NCBI GenBank assembly: GCA_963978895.1
Contig: OZ022238.1
Location: 34,401,093-34,465,092 of the forward strand
Direction of reading: 5' to 3'
DNA length: 64,000 nt
Origin: Erpobdella octoculata
Taxonomy: Eukaryota > Annelida > Clitellata > Hirudinida > Erpobdellidae
Part shown: piece after piece, positions 11,491 through 21,697 of the stretch
Position numbering within the stretch: position 1 is the first letter of the stretch
Layout of the letters: every line of letters begins with the position of its first letter
Notes under the pieces: generated by a model
The model's input: only the letters and a program-made list of their open reading frames with translations
What the model was told of the DNA's origin: nothing
The model's database searches: none
Made by a program: the position numbers and the translations under genes

Positions 11491-12112
11491 GCTACAACTT
11501 TTTAATAAAATGACCAAAAAAATTTTTTATTTTTTAATTAACATTAATAAAGATTTTTCTGTGAAATAAAATATTTTGGCTTACCATTTGTTGAGAATTG
11601 TGTCTTCTATAATAAAAATTGCATGAGTGGCTATTGAGTAGTTGGGGGTGGCCATTCAATACTACCAGGTTGTACTGAATGGCCAGCCAGAAATTTTGGA
11701 AGAGGTTGCGTTATTTATCGTTTTTTATAAAATTGTTATAATTTGAAAAGTTTTAATGAGCGGTTTTCAGTAGTGGAATGTTTTTGCTTTCATTATGTGA
11801 AAAATTTTTATTTCTATCACTTAGAGTTTTTTTGTATGATTGATTTGAATAAAAGTGTAAAATTGTCTGGCCATTAGGTACCACTCTCCCCTATTCTAAT
11901 TTCACTTCGTTCGTTTTTGAATATTCGCATTATTTTCTATTCAAGGGCTCTGATGATGGCTTTCGAGCCGAAACTGTGCAGTAAGCCCGTTATGAAAATC
12001 AATCAGGAATTTTATTAAAAAAACAAAGTCGTTGTTCGCAGATTGGAGTCTTACGTTAAGAAAATAATAAACAAAAAATGGGCAGTTATTTTCAATAGAG
12101 CATGTATGAAAG

Positions 12113-12258
<146 letters not shown>

Positions 12259-12417
12259 GACAATTTATTTTTTATGACTAACAAACTTTCCAGTCCAAAA
12301 ATTCCTATGCACGAATATTAAAGGTTATTGCGTAATAAAATTCAATTTTAGTTTACGTAACAACGTTTGAAAGTTTGATGCAACTTTTAGCAAGTCTATT
12401 TTACTTGTTATGTGTTA

Positions 12418-12600
12418 AAAGAAGTTCGGAGAGAGTGGAAGAAAAAAAATAAGCGAAAGCGGGAACGGGAGAGCAGGCGAGAAAGGGAGTGGAAATGGGA
12501 GAGCGGAATAACAAGCGGGGAAGGAAACGGGAGGCAAGAGAAAGAAAATGATATAAAAACCTCTAAAAAAACCCCGGGCAATGCCGAGTAACACCGCTAG
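12418..12600 (+). mobile_element. Helitron 3' end, polypurine type
   Basis: A polypurine interior (GCGGGAACGGGAGAGC-like) ends in a degenerate hairpin (CCCCGGGCAATGCCGAG), 8 nt and CTAG followed by T at 12601. The 5' part is missing or diverged. Confidence 0.65.
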
Positions 12601-12893
12601 TTATGTATAATTGATGAAGAGGTGTTGCCTCAGGTTCCTTTGTGTTGACGAGTCACACTGCAAAAAAGCTGTACAAGTTGATCCTTGAAAATATAATCCA
12701 AGCATCAGAAGGGGGCAGAGAAGCAGCTGCCCCCGGGCGCCAGGTTTTGGGGATCCCAAAAGTCAAAAAGAATGGCAACAATTTCACCAAATTTTAGTCA
12801 TTTTTGAACATTTTTGAATATGTAATACATGTAAAAAGAACAAATTGTATTTTTGCACTTTATCACACAAGTGATTTCCAAAGTATATATATA

Positions 12894-13070
12894 CTAGCAG
12901 GGTTACCCGGCGTTGCCCGGGGGTTTATAGAAGTTCTTCCATCGTTTTTCTCTCGCCTTTTCTCTTTTTTTCGTTTTTATTCTTTTCTCATTCCGTCTCT
13001 TGTTCCCAGTTCCTTTCCCGCTTGCTTTCCCGTTCCCGCTTGATCTCCTCGTTATTTCGCTTATATTTTA
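12894..13070 (-). mobile_element. Helitron 3' end, polypyrimidine on + strand
   Basis: On the - strand the sequence ends in the hairpin CCCGGGCAACGCCGGG, 7 nt and CTAG, followed by T. A short TA run flanks it. The interior again consists of CCCGTTCCCGCTTG-like blocks and stops near 13070. Confidence 0.65.
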
Positions 13071-13176
13071 TTTGTTGTTGCCGCACAATTGAATGTCAAT
13101 GCAAGCAAGAAGATTCAAATTGATGGTTAGTTTTAATTTGCTACTATAGTATACTTTACTAAAAGGTTATATACTA

Positions 13177-13250
13177 TATTAATATAATAGTAGACCACGT
13201 CACTCATTCACTGATTTTGTCACGCTTACGTAATTAGTCGTATAGTAGTT
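13177..13250 (+). mobile_element. Helitron 5'-end fragment
   Basis: The stretch AATAGTAGACCACGTCACTC...GTCACGCTTACGTAATTAGTCGTATAG matches, in inverse orientation, the 5' end of the Helitron copy at 56150-56472. No 3' end accompanies it. Confidence 0.55.
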
Positions 13251-13292
13251 ATTAAATACAATTTTTTTATCATTGATATATATATATATATA

Positions 13293-14219
13293 CAGTAATA
13301 CTCCTCCCCAACGACCTCCCTATTTACGACTCTCTCTCATTTCCGACCATTTGTTTTCTGACGGATTGTTTTCCCATTAAGCGTCACTCCCGATCTACGA
13401 CTCCCTCCAAAACCCGACCAACGACCTTAAAAAAACACAAAAAATTTTCACTAAAGCGTAAAAATTACGACTTTTTAAAATTCTCAATTTTCGGTATACA
13501 CATTCAAAACATGCCATCCCTATTCACCAAAACATGCCATCCCTATTCACCAAAACATGCCATCCTTATTCACAAACAAGACAAAACTTCCAGATTCTTT
13601 ATATTTATTCAAAGCGTCTCGTCTCTCATTTGATTTCGCGAATTAAATTTTAATTTGGTAAAATGACGTCAACTTTGAACTCACAGAAAAGAAAACGAAA
13701 AATATTAACATTAGGAGAAAGAATAGAAGTGATAAAAAGGAGTGACAGCGGAGAAACTGCAATCTCAATTGCAAAATCGGTAAAGTCGGTAAAACACAAA
13801 TTCAGGGAATTGTACAGGACAAAGCTTCAATTCTTGAAAGATGGGAAAAAGGTGACAATGCGGAACGAAAGTACGATAAACAAAGAAAATGTGTTTACAG
13901 CGACTTCAAGGCATTCCAGAACTTTTGGAAAATTTTCACGGTCAAATTCAAACAGAACATCTTAAAAAGAAGTCAAGAGTTGCTCAACCTCCACTTACTT
14001 CATATTTCCCAAAATAACTAAAAATTAAATTTTTGAGTTTAACAATAACATAGTTTTGTCCAATTATATATGTATTGTTTGAATATAATACAATGCAGTG
14101 TATGTACATTTTGTGTACCTTTTTATTTGGTTGTAAATATCCTTTCTCCCCATTTAAGACCCCTCCCTTTTAAGACCTGATTTCTATGACATTTTCAAAG
14201 TCGTTAATAGGGAGTACCA

Positions 14220-14222
<3 letters not shown>
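13293..14222 (+). mobile_element. Tigger/pogo-like element, defective
   Basis: The ends CAGTAATACTCCTCCCC and GGGAGTACCACTG are imperfect inverted repeats, and each is flanked by TA inside TA-repeat DNA, the pogo/Tigger target preference. The interior carries three direct copies of a 24-bp unit containing CATGCCATCCCTATTCAC (about 13508-13575) and a transposase N-terminal fragment. Confidence 0.75.
13663..13965 (+). pseudogene. Tigger-like transposase N-terminal fragment
   Basis: The 100-residue frame begins MTSTLNSQKRKRKILTLGE and continues RIEVIKRSDSGETAISIAKS, the N-terminal centromere-protein-B-like helix-turn-helix that binds transposon ends in Tigger/pogo proteins. The sequence loses similarity after about residue 45 and the DDE domain is absent, so only a DNA-binding fragment remains. 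Confidence 0.6.

Positions 14223-14282
<60 letters not shown>
14223..14282. repeat. (TA)n microsatellite
   Basis: About 60 bp of TA between the Tigger-like element and the Helitron helicase fragment. Confidence 0.95.
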
Positions 14283-14284
<2 letters not shown>

Positions 14285-14298
14285 AGCTTCCTGTTCCT

Positions 14299-15444
14299 TT
14301 GCTTGACACATCAGTCTCCTCAATGCGATTGAATTCACCTGAAGCTGCTGCTTTACGCGAAGCCTCCCTTATCGTCATCGATGAGATCACAATGCTGCCA
14401 AAAAATGGACTACGTTGCATAGATTTGCTTTTGCGTGAACTGATGAAGAATGATGTAAGCTTTGGAGGAAAAGTTTTAGTTCTAGGCGGTGATTTTCGCC
14501 AGACTCTTCCGGTCGTACAAAGAGGAACGCGTACAGAAATTATTGAAAGTTGCATAAAATCCAGCTCACTGTGGAGCAAATTTCAAGTACTTTCCTTGAC
14601 AGTAAACATGCGTAGCGATGGTCAAGACAATCACAATCAGTGGCTTCTTCAAGTTGGATCAGGGACATTACCAGCAACACCAGGTATCTATGAATAGGAC
14701 ACAATCGAGATTCCGAGAGAGATGATAACATCTCAAGATCTCATAAATATCATCCTCGCTAACATTGAGCATATGTCAACGGAAGAGCTGTCAAAGAGAG
14801 TCATTGTTGCTCCAACAAACGCACAGACGCTAGAAATGAATCGACGAATAATTGAATTAATCCATGGCAATGCACAAATTTACTATAGCGCTGATTCATT
14901 AGTTAGCGAGGACCCAAATGATACTCTCAATTTTCCAGTTGAATTTCTTAGTGAACAGACCCCCTCAGGAATGCCTCCTCATGCTTTGCTATTGTAAAAA
15001 GGAGTCATCATAATGCTGTTAAGAAATCTTAATCCGATAAAGGGCATGTGTAATGGAACACGTTTAGTGATTGAAGAGCTCGCGCAAAATTGCATCAAAG
15101 CAAAAATTATCTCTGAATGCAATAAGGGAGATTCCGTTCTTATTCCTCGCATTGATTTAGCTCCATCAGAAACCACTCTTCCATTCATTTTAAAACGAAG
15201 GCAATTTCCGATCATACCGGCTTACGCAATCACGATAAACAAAAGTCAAGGGCAATCATTCGACCACGTAGGAATTCAATTAGAAACAGCAGTATTTTCT
15301 CACGGACAACTGTATGTCGCTCTCTCTCGATCAAGAAATTCCCGTCAAGTCAAAGTACATATTGAACCAAATCCACAGCAAGGACCACTTCTCAACGATG
15401 GCCGTCAATTCACAAGAAATGTTGTGTATACTGAAATTCTTTAA
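14299..15444 (+). pseudogene. Pif1-like Helitron helicase, two in-frame stops
   Basis: One reading frame runs through the whole stretch, broken only by stops at about 14695 and 14998, so it is lightly decayed. Helicase motifs are visible in order: SLIVIDEITMLPK (Walker B type), KVLVLGGDFRQTLPVV (motif III), VNMRSD, then LLRNLNPIKGMCNGTRL, PAYAITINKSQGQSFD, and HGQLYVALSRSRN (motif VI). These match the C-terminal two-thirds of the helicase in Helitron Rep-helicase proteins; the Walker A motif and the HUH nickase are not present. It ends 197 bp before the terminal hairpin. Confidence 0.88.
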
Positions 15445-15661
15445 TAATAATAACTAATTATTGCACACTTTAATTTTCACATCCTTTGAATTTATATGAA
15501 ATACGTTAGTAAATTAAAAATTTAAACCCAATAAAAAATTTAATTAAATTTGCTTATATATAAATTTTTTTATGGTTATCAAATGTCATTTTGTTTTTGT
15601 TGACTATTTTTATAATAACGGGCGCCGTATTTTAAAACTTCCGTCATTTTTGACGGGCTAT

Positions 15662-15703
15662 CCATGGACTCCTAAATAAAAGCTTTTATTTAGGAGTCCA
15701 TGG
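15662..15703. repeat. perfect 42-bp palindrome inside a Helitron terminus
   Basis: CCATGGACTCCTAAATAAAAG is followed directly by its exact reverse complement. It interrupts the terminus between the hairpin and CTAG, and a 7-bp direct repeat GGGCTAT flanks it. Related copies of this terminus elsewhere in the window lack it. Confidence 0.9.
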
Positions 15704-15854
15704 GCTATTTCTAGTAATATATAGTAATATAGTTGATAGTATAAGTACCTGCTCTCGATAATGTAGCTAGCATGATAATTTTTTTCGAAATACTTGATTT
15801 AAACTTATTTATGTAATTTGTTTTCAGTTGAAACATATTTTATGTGTATAGGTT

Positions 15855-16258
15855 AAATTCCAACCCTATCTACATAAGCAGCAATTGTCGACAGTCCACT
15901 CAATGATGAAAGATTTTCCCCTGCTTTCAGCAAAACTGGCTGAACAGTCAACAAGGCAATTGGTTCTTGATGTAGATGCTGTACTGCTAAAAACCCATCT
16001 CACTCAATATATTAAAGAAGTCAGCTCATCCCCATATAATTACAGCCTCTCCTCCATTGAGTTCTGGTACCAGAAGCAACAGTTGAATACTTCAGTCCTC
16101 TGATTGCGCTGGATCTGATATCGGCACCAGCTTCGCAAGCTTTTGTGGAGCGACTTTTCTCAGTTTGTAGGATTTTGACAGTTGGCAGACGCAACAGGAT
16201 GGAAAAATCTTTGAATATGCGTGATTGGTTAAAAGTAAAACTTGTTGAAATGGACAGT
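15855..16258 (+). pseudogene. hAT transposase C-terminal fragment
   Basis: A frame with HSMMKDFPLLSAKLAEQ is followed, after a stop and a register change, by SAPASQAFVERLFSVCRILT. The latter is the hAT dimerisation motif (consensus close to A-x-ER-x-FS). It is too short and broken to be functional. Confidence 0.6.
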
Positions 16259-16299
16259 TAATATTTATTATATTGAAATAAATATATATGAGCAAAATT

Positions 16300-16588
16300 T
16301 AAATCGTGTCGGAAAAGCAACCGACAGCGAAAGAGCGAGCGGAAAAAAGAAAGCGACCGGGAACGGGAGAGCAAACGGGAGTGGGAAAGCGATCGGGAGC
16401 GGGAAAGAAATCGGGAGCAGGAAAGTGACCGGGAGCGGGAAAACGACTGAGCGGGAAATCTAGCGACCGGTAGCGGGAGAGCGACCGGGAGCGGTAGAGC
16501 GACCGGAAGCATGAGAGCAAGTGGGGAAGGAAACGGGAACCAGAGAGAAAAACAATAGAAAAACCTCTTAAACCCCCGGCAACGCTAG
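16300..16588 (+). mobile_element. Helitron 3' part, polypurine type
   Basis: Long array of GACCGGGAGCGGGAAAGC-like blocks ending in a damaged hairpin (CCCCCGGCAACG) and CTAG followed by T. The hairpin stem is incomplete and the 5' end is absent. Confidence 0.6.
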
Positions 16589-16837
16589 TAAACAAATATT
16601 TAGATTGTCATTTGCAATGTGCGCGGTGGAAAAGCAGTAGAGCACATGATTAATGATCAAGGTTAATGAGTTAGATTCTAAAAGCCTGACACGTTCGTTG
16701 CTTACAGAGCTTCAGGCTGACCAGCTGGACCCCGCTTAAATTTTGAGTTAATGTTATGACGGAGCCAGTGTAATGAGCGGCAGAAAGGGAGGTGTTCAGA
16801 AAAATTTGCAAGACACTATGGGTCGCCGAATTCCGTA

Positions 16838-18324
16838 GTGCACTGCTATAACCACCAACTCCCTCTTGTGGTTGCGCACGCTATGGAATCAAAGATAAAG
16901 GTGACAAACTTTTTCAGTGTATGTGAGCAATTGTATGTGTTTTTCCGCCAAAATTTTGTGACTAACACATATGGAGGTGAAACAATAAAGCGGTTACTTG
17001 ATCAAAAATGGACTGGCCACTATCAATTTGCAATGGTTGTCAAAAACAATAGAGAGGAAATTTTGCAGACCCACGAAATTGCTGCCAACTCAGAAAAAGT
17101 TCCGGCTGATGTGTCGGTTAAAGCAGCGAGGCTGCTCAACAACGTTTCAAAGTCGGAATTTGTTTGTTTTTCAAATGTCATTGTCAGAATACTGAGCTTG
17201 CTGTCACCGGTTAATATTTTGTTGCAAGGTCGCTCGTGCTATGTGTCTCTTGCTATGGAATTGATCTCCACAGCTAAAGAGATCCTTCTTGCTTTGCGGT
17301 CTGCAGAAGTCTTTGATCTAATGGCAGATGCTACTGGCTTTCTATCAAATGAAGATGACCATGTAGTGTCAGTAAAGCGCAAATGAGTTCAGAGCACCTG
17401 GCTGACCGGCTCTGTGGTTACCTCCACTTTGTGTCATTACCATGTTATTGGTTCTAAAGTTACTTCACGCGAGCTTATGAGGCGTGCTTTCTACAACATC
17501 ATAGATTCTTTCTATTTTGAAATGAACCACCCATTTGACGAGTCCAACTTGGTTTTGTTTCAAGCTGTAGAATCCTTCGTTCGATCATCTCAGAACTTTT
17601 TTGCTGCGAAGTGCTTGGATCCAATCAGCCAGCTCCTTTGTCTCGACCAAGATGCCCTCGCTGGCAAATTGCCTATTGCAATGCGACTGTGTCGTAACAA
17701 ATTCCAGAAAATTAGTCGTTGGAAGATGCAACATATGCAATGGTGCAGTACCGTGACGCATTTCCATCCAAATGTGTATCAGCTGTATGCCGGAGAATGT
17801 ACCATCGGTGTGTCAACTGCTATGAGCAAGAGCAGTTTCTCCACTCTCACGTGGATTCCGCGACCTTATCGCCAATCAATGGGCTTTGAGCATAAATTTC
17901 AACTAGTACTACTTGCTTTTGAGAAGGATTTTACATTTTACACTAAAAGTAGACCTGAACGCTTTCGTAGAAACGTTTGCCAAGGAATCGGCCGTATTGT
18001 TCTCTGACATTATGACCCATGTGATGGGTTTTTTATAAAGTTTTTCGTGTAAATTATAATTGTTTTTAAATGCTGTGTTATTGTTTTATTTACATGCTTC
18101 GGGAAGTTCTATTGTCGATTCAGAATATTTTCAAATTCAATTAAATTTGGTAGAATAAGATTCAAATTTCAATTGCAAAACCTGTTTTTTTTGCGTGAAG
18201 CACATTTCGAGGGTCGAATCGCTGAAATGTGCCATTCTATACTTCCATCTGTGAACAGAAAATTTATACAGTGTCCCCCAAAAAGTTGTTGGGACCCCCA
18301 CTTCCAAATTCCTGGTTACGGCCC
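16838..18324 (+). pseudogene. hAT transposase relic (DUF4371/ZMYM1-like)
   Basis: Two long frames (16838-17386 and 17414-18007) are separated by a stop and a register change. The first contains HCYNHQLPLVVAHAM and DQKWTGHYQFAMVV, typical of the RNase-H-like core of hAT proteins near ZMYM1-type transposases. The second contains SSFSTLTWIPRPYRQSM, a degenerate form of the hAT dimerisation motif. A hAT-like right terminus, GGTTACGGCCCTG, lies at about 18312-18324. The left terminus was not found. Confidence 0.6.
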
Positions 18325-18424
18325 TGAATCTCTCGTTCCTTCAACGAAATGAGGTGGCTCTTTGATCAGGTTTTATTAAGAACTCGTCGGTGCAAGCAAT
18401 TGCTCATTCGACATTACACCTTAT

Positions 18425-20391
18425 CAGGCCCGTAGGCAGGATTTAGGGAGTGGGGGGGCTATGAAAATTAGTAGGGGGGCTACTGACGAACGAGGGCACC
18501 GAAGAAGCCTGAGCGCGAGCGCCGCAGGTGCGAAGCCCCTCGCAATAAGGAGATTCGCCAAAGCATTTTGTAGCATTTGACACAAAATGGCATCCAATTT
18601 TGGATATCCTATTATGTGATTTTAGATTTTCTAAGAGTTGCAATATTGCTGCTCGTAATAACAAAAATTAACAATTTTCACAGGCAATTTTGTCAAATAA
18701 CAGTATGCTTGTTGTTATCCACAATCTTAATTTTTGATGCGTGCGTGGCACACCACTGGGATGACAACACTGAATCAAATTGTCCAAATTTAATTATTGA
18801 TTAAGACAACCGTTATAGACCACAATACAATAACTTGCTTATTTTATTTTGGATAAAAACTTGTATATCTGTATCAAATGTCAAGAAATCAATTATATAA
18901 AATCGGATTTAAATATTTGTTTTGACAAAAATCAAACGACATTATAATAAAATGTACTATTTAGTTTACCTTCTCATATTAAGTTACTAAACATCCATTC
19001 ATGTGTTACACATACAACTTGTTATCAGTTTCTAAACAATCTAGATAGAAGATTAGATTATATATCAAGTCTATCATTAAACTTATATTGTTATAAAAAT
19101 TGTGTGGTTTGACAGTAAGCTTTAAATTGTTTTCTCGAATTAATCAGTTCAGAATATTGGGGTTAATAGTATTGCAGTGTCAGACAAGCACTAAAAAATA
19201 TAAAATTATAAAAATAGTTTGAATTATTGAGAGTCATTCAAAAATCAAAAGCAAAAGTTTTTCAGCTAAGCTGAATTAGCTTCTTTCTCTGTTTTAAAAC
19301 TGTAAGATTAAAGTTATTATAATATTGTAATACTGAGTCCAAGCACTGATTATGAAACTCATGACAATTTTCATATGCAAAACATGAATGGATGTGTAAT
19401 AGCTTGAAATGAGAAACTAAACTAAAAATAATATTTCATTATAATATGGTTTGATTATTGTCAAGACAATTATTTGAATCCAATTTTATTTTATTGCATT
19501 CTTGGTATTTGATAGGTATCTATATCAATTGCTTTACAGAGCAATTTTTCAAATGTCAGAAGTACAAGTTTGCTCTTTCTCTCATGGGACATTGATCTTC
19601 TATGTGGTCGTAGTACTCGTGTTAGACAAGAAAATGAATTTTCACAAGTGGCAATCGAGATGTCAAGAGTCATTGCAGCTGACTAGAATAGTGCCTATTT
19701 AGAGTAGGAAATGCATCCTTATAGTCCAGCATAAAATTCATCACTTCCTGGAGACTGCAGCCTGCTTGAAATTTGTTTTTTAGAAACCTACTTGCAATGA
19801 GAGCCTCGTCTGCAATATATTTTTCAACATCGTCATGCCTGTCTTGTTTTAGCAGTTGCGTCAACGGTTTAAGGTCATTGACATATAAAAACTTGTCTAA
19901 ATTTGGTAGAAGGGCAGACACTGCACAAATCAAACCTTTAGAATAACTTAAATAACTATCAACAAAGCTCTCCATCAACTGTCTTAATATACCGCCCAAC
20001 ATGCTAAAATAAACAGCACAAAGCTGATTCCACTCTGCTGAACACTATTGCTCATCACTCTGTCCAAGAGTAGACACAAATACAGAATCACGTAACGTGC
20101 TACTCTGTACTTTTGCTCTTTTTTGGTATGGGTTGTAGCAATAGTTCATTCTACAGGCATGCAAATTATTATTATTAATTTTATATTTAAATTTACCTTT
20201 ATTTATTTATTTTTATTTAATTTTATTTAATACATTTATATTTAAATTAAAATTACGGATCATAACTTCATCATCACTTGGGTGGCTTAAGTGTAAATAA
20301 GGTAAAAAAACCTGCCAAAAATTTAGTGGAGGGCTTATATTTTTAGTGGGGGGCTGCAGCCTTTTCAGCCCCCCCGCTAGCTACGGGCCTG
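18425..20391 (-). mobile_element. hAT element with exact 8-bp target duplication
   Basis: The termini CAGGCCCGTAG and CTACGGGCCTG are inverted copies, and the flanking CACCTTAT (18417-18424 and 20392-20399) is an exact 8-bp duplication. On the - strand, frames at 19670-20002 (hAT core) and 19491-19673 (FSCLTRVLRPHRRSM, dimerisation motif) are decayed transposase. The same family recurs in opposite orientation at 41123-45267. Confidence 0.92.
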
Positions 20392-20399
20392 CACCTTAT

Positions 20400-21670
20400 A
20401 TTCATTTGGCCGGCTATGTTGCGCACAACATGGTTGTAATTAAATAAATTCATAATCAAGTTGCTATTATATCATTAAAATAATGTAAGTAATTTTAAGT
20501 ATAAGGTTTTATATAAATAAATGCATTTTGCAATAATCTTTAGTTTTTTTTGCCGTCAACTTCAAAACAAAAAGTCACTTTTAGTCAAATATCTCTGTCG
20601 GAGTGGAGTGCCGAGTTTCTCACCGCGCAACTCCCTTTTTAGTTTTTAAATTGGTCATTTAGTAACTATTGTTTTGCTGCTTCAGTTTCCAAAATTGCTT
20701 TACTTTTATGCATAGTATGTATAGTGATTTGGTCAGTTTGTAGTTTGAGTCAATTGTAGATTTTTCCATCATTATTTAAAATTTAAAACAAAATGAAATG
20801 AATATTCATAAATCATAAATAGTGCGTCGTTTCAGGCAAGTCAGTAATTAAACAATGACGTTATTTGAGAACAAATTCTCAATTTTGTGTGCTTGAGCAC
20901 TAAACACATAATCAGTTACAGGTGCTATCATCTACATTTTCTACATTCTACATCTACAATAAAAATATAAAATGATGCTGAAATAGCATAACTGTTATAA
21001 AACATGAAAATTTTTAGCCTCTTTATATTTTATGCATTGTTGCAAAGTTATTTAACATATAATGCAATGGTAAGAGAAGTTTTGAATATTTGAACAAATA
21101 AAGTATAAAGTGAAAAACCATTACAATAATCAACAAGAAAAACATTAACAACTGATATTAAGTTAATTTTATTGCTATTTTTTACTGAGGTTTTTAATTG
21201 TATGGTGGGAGTGACAGACACGTCTGTTAAGTAAGGACCTTACTGTAAGGGGGTCAACAAATTTCACTTTGTAATAATTTAACTCTAGTAAAGATAAAAT
21301 TCCACTTAATAGACTGCTAAGTAAGGCAACTAGTTTAATTGTATTTCATACTGCTTTAAAGACTTTTCTTCAAATCTTTCATCTCTAGTTAATTTTTTGT
21401 AGTTCCATGGAACATGTTCTATTTAAATCTTAGTATGTAATGAAAATCTAGTGATATTATTTTTCATCATTTTCATTTTGTCTTTTAAGAGACTCATTGG
21501 AAGTTTATAAAAATTGTCAATTGATTCACAAACGGAAAAAATTAAAACCATGATTGTACATTAGTTATGCAATTTCATATAAAAATCAATCATATTTTTT
21601 AAAATTATTTTGCAGATATCTTTCGTGATTGGTGTCCAAGTCATAATAGTTGCATTTGTTTCAGCGTGAA
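20400..21670. other. AT-rich upstream region of GPR89, nothing recognised
   Basis: No exon, RNA gene, inverted repeat or tandem repeat stands out. Presumably it contains the GPR89 promoter, but no TATA box or initiator could be placed with confidence. Confidence 0.4.
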
Positions 21671-21677
21671 GAGTTTC

Positions 21678-21687
21678 GTCTTTTCAG
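21678..21687 (+). promoter_or_regulatory. splice acceptor just upstream of the GPR89 start
   Basis: GTCTTTTCAG ends 10 nt before the ATG at 21698. It has the pyrimidine run and AG of a real acceptor. It could close a 5' UTR intron or receive a trans-spliced leader; the sequence alone does not decide. Confidence 0.5.
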
Positions 21688-21697
21688 ATTGTTCAAG

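Larger units (their letters stand above)
6094..11889 (+). mobile_element. pogo-type DNA transposon, split by a LINE
   Basis: The left end GGGGAGAACCGGACTGAATA and the right end, ending CACTCTCCCC, form imperfect inverted repeats of about 25 bp. Each is bordered by TA, the pogo/Tc1 target. Motifs of the form TACTGAATGGCC recur near both ends (for example about 10515-10550 and 11660-11690). The remnant transposase lies at 10650-11490. A non-LTR retrotransposon occupies the left part. The original DNA element was therefore about 1.8-2 kb long. Confidence 0.65.
14283..15714 (+). mobile_element. Helitron, 5'-truncated, with helicase and intact 3' end
   Basis: A Pif1-type helicase region is followed by a 3' terminus. 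That terminus has the perfect hairpin CCGTCATTTTTGACGG (15641-15656), then GGGCTAT, a palindromic insertion, and GGGCTATTTCTAG followed by T at 15715. The CTAG-T ending and hairpin spacing are the Helitron signature. The Rep/HUH nickase part is missing; the copy begins abruptly at the TA tract. Confidence 0.85.

Noticed and set aside
18577..18804. 75-residue hydrophobic frame, repeated at 44937-45119 on the other strand
   Set aside because: Part of the non-coding body of the hAT family; similarity is explained by element homology.
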